From positions 1 through 16,556 of the forward strand of contig CAKUJN010000045.1 in the NCBI GenBank assembly GCA_934661735.1: a stretch of DNA of 16,556 nucleotides, written 5' to 3'. Positions 15,513 to 16,556 of this stretch are shown here, one piece after another (within the stretch, counting starts at the first letter, position 1; each line of letters begins with the position of its first letter). Source of the stretch: an uncultured Oscillospiraceae bacterium. Lineage in GTDB: Bacteria; Bacillota; Clostridia; Oscillospirales; Oscillospiraceae. Both the position numbers and the translations under genes were made by a program. The notes beneath the pieces are model-generated. The model was not told the origin of the DNA. It saw only the letters and a program-made list of their open reading frames with translations, and did not search any database.

Positions 15513-16556
15513 TTATGCTTCCTCGCGCCATTTGCGGCAGCGGCGCGCCTTTCTGCGGCAGTGCACCGCACTGGAGACGGCGAAGAATGCGATGACGGCG
15601 GCAATGGCCGCGATGGTCAGAACCAGATACAGCGTGGTATTTGCACCCTCGGTTTTGACCGAAAGCCACAGATCGTTCATGTCCTGTGTCGCTGCGATGC
15701 CAAGCGCGGCAAAGCTCTCGCTGCGCGCAAGGGTTTCGTCGTCGGGGTAGGAGACGGGACTGGACGTGACTTCCTCGTCCAGATACTCCTTGGCGGAGGA
15801 AATCGGCGTGGAGTAGCCGATATAATCCAGATTCGCCGCAGAAATTTCAGGATCGCAGAGGAAGTTGATAAATGCCTCGGCACCGGCCTTGTTCCGGCAG
15901 CCCTTTGGAATGCACATCGCGTCGATAAAGATGTTGAAGCCTTCCTTCGGGTGGCTGAACGCCAGATCGGGGTTTTCCTCAACCATGGTCAGATAGTCGC
16001 CCGCATAATAGGGGGCTGCCCACGCCTCGCCGCGCTGCATCTTGTCAAAGATCTGATCCATGACATAGCCCTGCAGAACGGGCTTCTGCTGTGCCAGCAG
16101 ATCGGCACAGTTCTTCAGCTCGTTAAAGTCCTCGGTGTTCAGACTGTAGCCAAGCAGCGACTCGGCAATGGCAAACGCATCGCGCGGATTATCAAACATC
16201 AGAAGCTTGCCGGCGTATTTGCTGTTCCACAGACAGCTCCAGCTCTCCGCGTCCTCGTCGGAGACATACTGTGTGTTGTAGATCAGACCCACTGTGCCCC
16301 AGGTGTAGGGGACGGAGTAGGTGTTGTCCGGATCATACGACTGGTCGCGGAACGCCTCGTCGATGTTGACATAGTTGGGAATGTTGGAGAAATCCAGCGG
16401 CTCAAGCATGTCCTCCTCAATGAGCTTTGCAATCATATAATCGGAGGGAATGATGACGTCGTAACTGGCGCCGCCGGTTTTCAGCTTGGTGTACATGCTT
16501 TCGTTGGAATCGAAGGTCATGTAGTGGACCTTGATGCCGGTGGCCTCCTCAAACGC
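15513..16556 (-). CDS. potD: PotD-like spermidine/putrescine-binding protein (N-terminus beyond window)
   Basis: 347 residues are visible; the frame is open to the right edge, where AFEEATGIKVHY is readable, so the signal peptide and first strand are missing. Matches to PotD/PotF-type periplasmic-binding proteins include the YTKLKTGGASYDVIIPSDYM segment, SVPYTWGTVGLIYN, and a W-S-x-LW motif (SWSCLWNSKYAGKLLMFDNPRD). It would capture polyamines outside the cell for a PotABC permease, whose genes are expected upstream beyond the window. The last 40 residues are odd for the family: a hydrophobic helix (TLYLVLTIAAIAAVIAFFAV) followed by a very basic tail (HCRRKARRCRKWREEA), a typical C-terminal membrane anchor with the tail inside. 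The gene ends in a strong terminator. Confidence 0.88.
   Translation of the reverse strand, partial: AFEEATGIKVHYMTFDSNESMYTKLKTGGASYDVIIPSDYMIAKLIEEDMLEPLDFSNIPNYVNIDEAFRDQSYDPDNTYSVPYTWGTVGLIYNTQYVSDEDAESWSCLWNSKYAGKLLMFDNPRDAFAIAESLLGYSLNTEDFNELKNCADLLAQQKPVLQGYVMDQIFDKMQRGEAWAAPYYAGDYLTMVEENPDLAFSHPKEGFNIFIDAMCIPKGCRNKAGAEAFINFLCDPEISAANLDYIGYSTPISSAKEYLDEEVTSSPVSYPDDETLARSESFAALGIAATQDMNDLWLSVKTEGANTTLYLVLTIAAIAAVIAFFAVSSAVHCRRKARRCRKWREEA

Overview
The window looks like a chromosomal segment of a high-GC member of the Clostridia, probably an Oscillospirales/Ruminococcaceae-type gut anaerobe. This rests on general resemblance only: GC-rich coding DNA, strong AGGAGG-type ribosome binding sites, TTGACA/TATAAT-type promoters with 17-bp spacers, U-tailed hairpin terminators, a MarR-controlled heterodimeric ABC exporter, a DUF134 regulator, and a GPT-type collagen-like protein. 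No rRNA, tRNA, CRISPR array, transposase, integrase or phage gene is visible.

Layout. (1) Positions 1-5972: a minus-strand operon led by a MarR regulator with its own promoter and two tandem near-palindromic operators. It is followed by two overlapping ABC half-transporters that form an asymmetric heterodimer, a glycerate 2-kinase, and, after a 111-bp gap, a GNAT acetyltransferase cut by the window edge. (2) Positions 6056-10572: a DUF89 damage-control phosphatase and a PAP2 membrane phosphatase fire from back-to-back promoters whose -35 boxes touch. A PlsC acyltransferase converges on PAP2, and a membrane GT2 glycosyltransferase diverges from plsC. PlsC, PAP2 and the GT2 enzyme could together make phosphatidate, diacylglycerol and a glycolipid. 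(3) Positions 10573-11308: non-coding DNA made of hairpin-rich repeat units. (4) Positions 11309-14698: an island with a collagen-like surface protein and a downstream GT2-TPR glycosyltransferase (minus strand, probably one operon), a DUF134 regulator with a perfect palindrome at its promoter, and a divergent xylose-isomerase-like TIM-barrel enzyme. (5) Positions 14699-15477: a second non-coding repeat block. (6) Positions 15513-16556: a PotD-like polyamine-binding protein, truncated at its N-terminus by the window edge, with an unusual C-terminal membrane anchor.

The most unexpected structure is the pair of non-coding blocks flanking the collagen/DUF134 island. Each carries two long repeat units. 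The outer units (about 205 bp) match each other in inverted orientation, and so do the inner ones (about 278 bp), so much of the second block reads as the reverse complement of the first. All four units share a long perfect hairpin whose stem is kept while its loop and one stem pair vary. This suggests selection for, or copying by, a folded structure. The blocks could also let the 3.4-kb island between them invert by recombination. The glycosyltransferase next to the Thr-rich collagen-like protein suggests a glycosylated filament made by a two-gene module.
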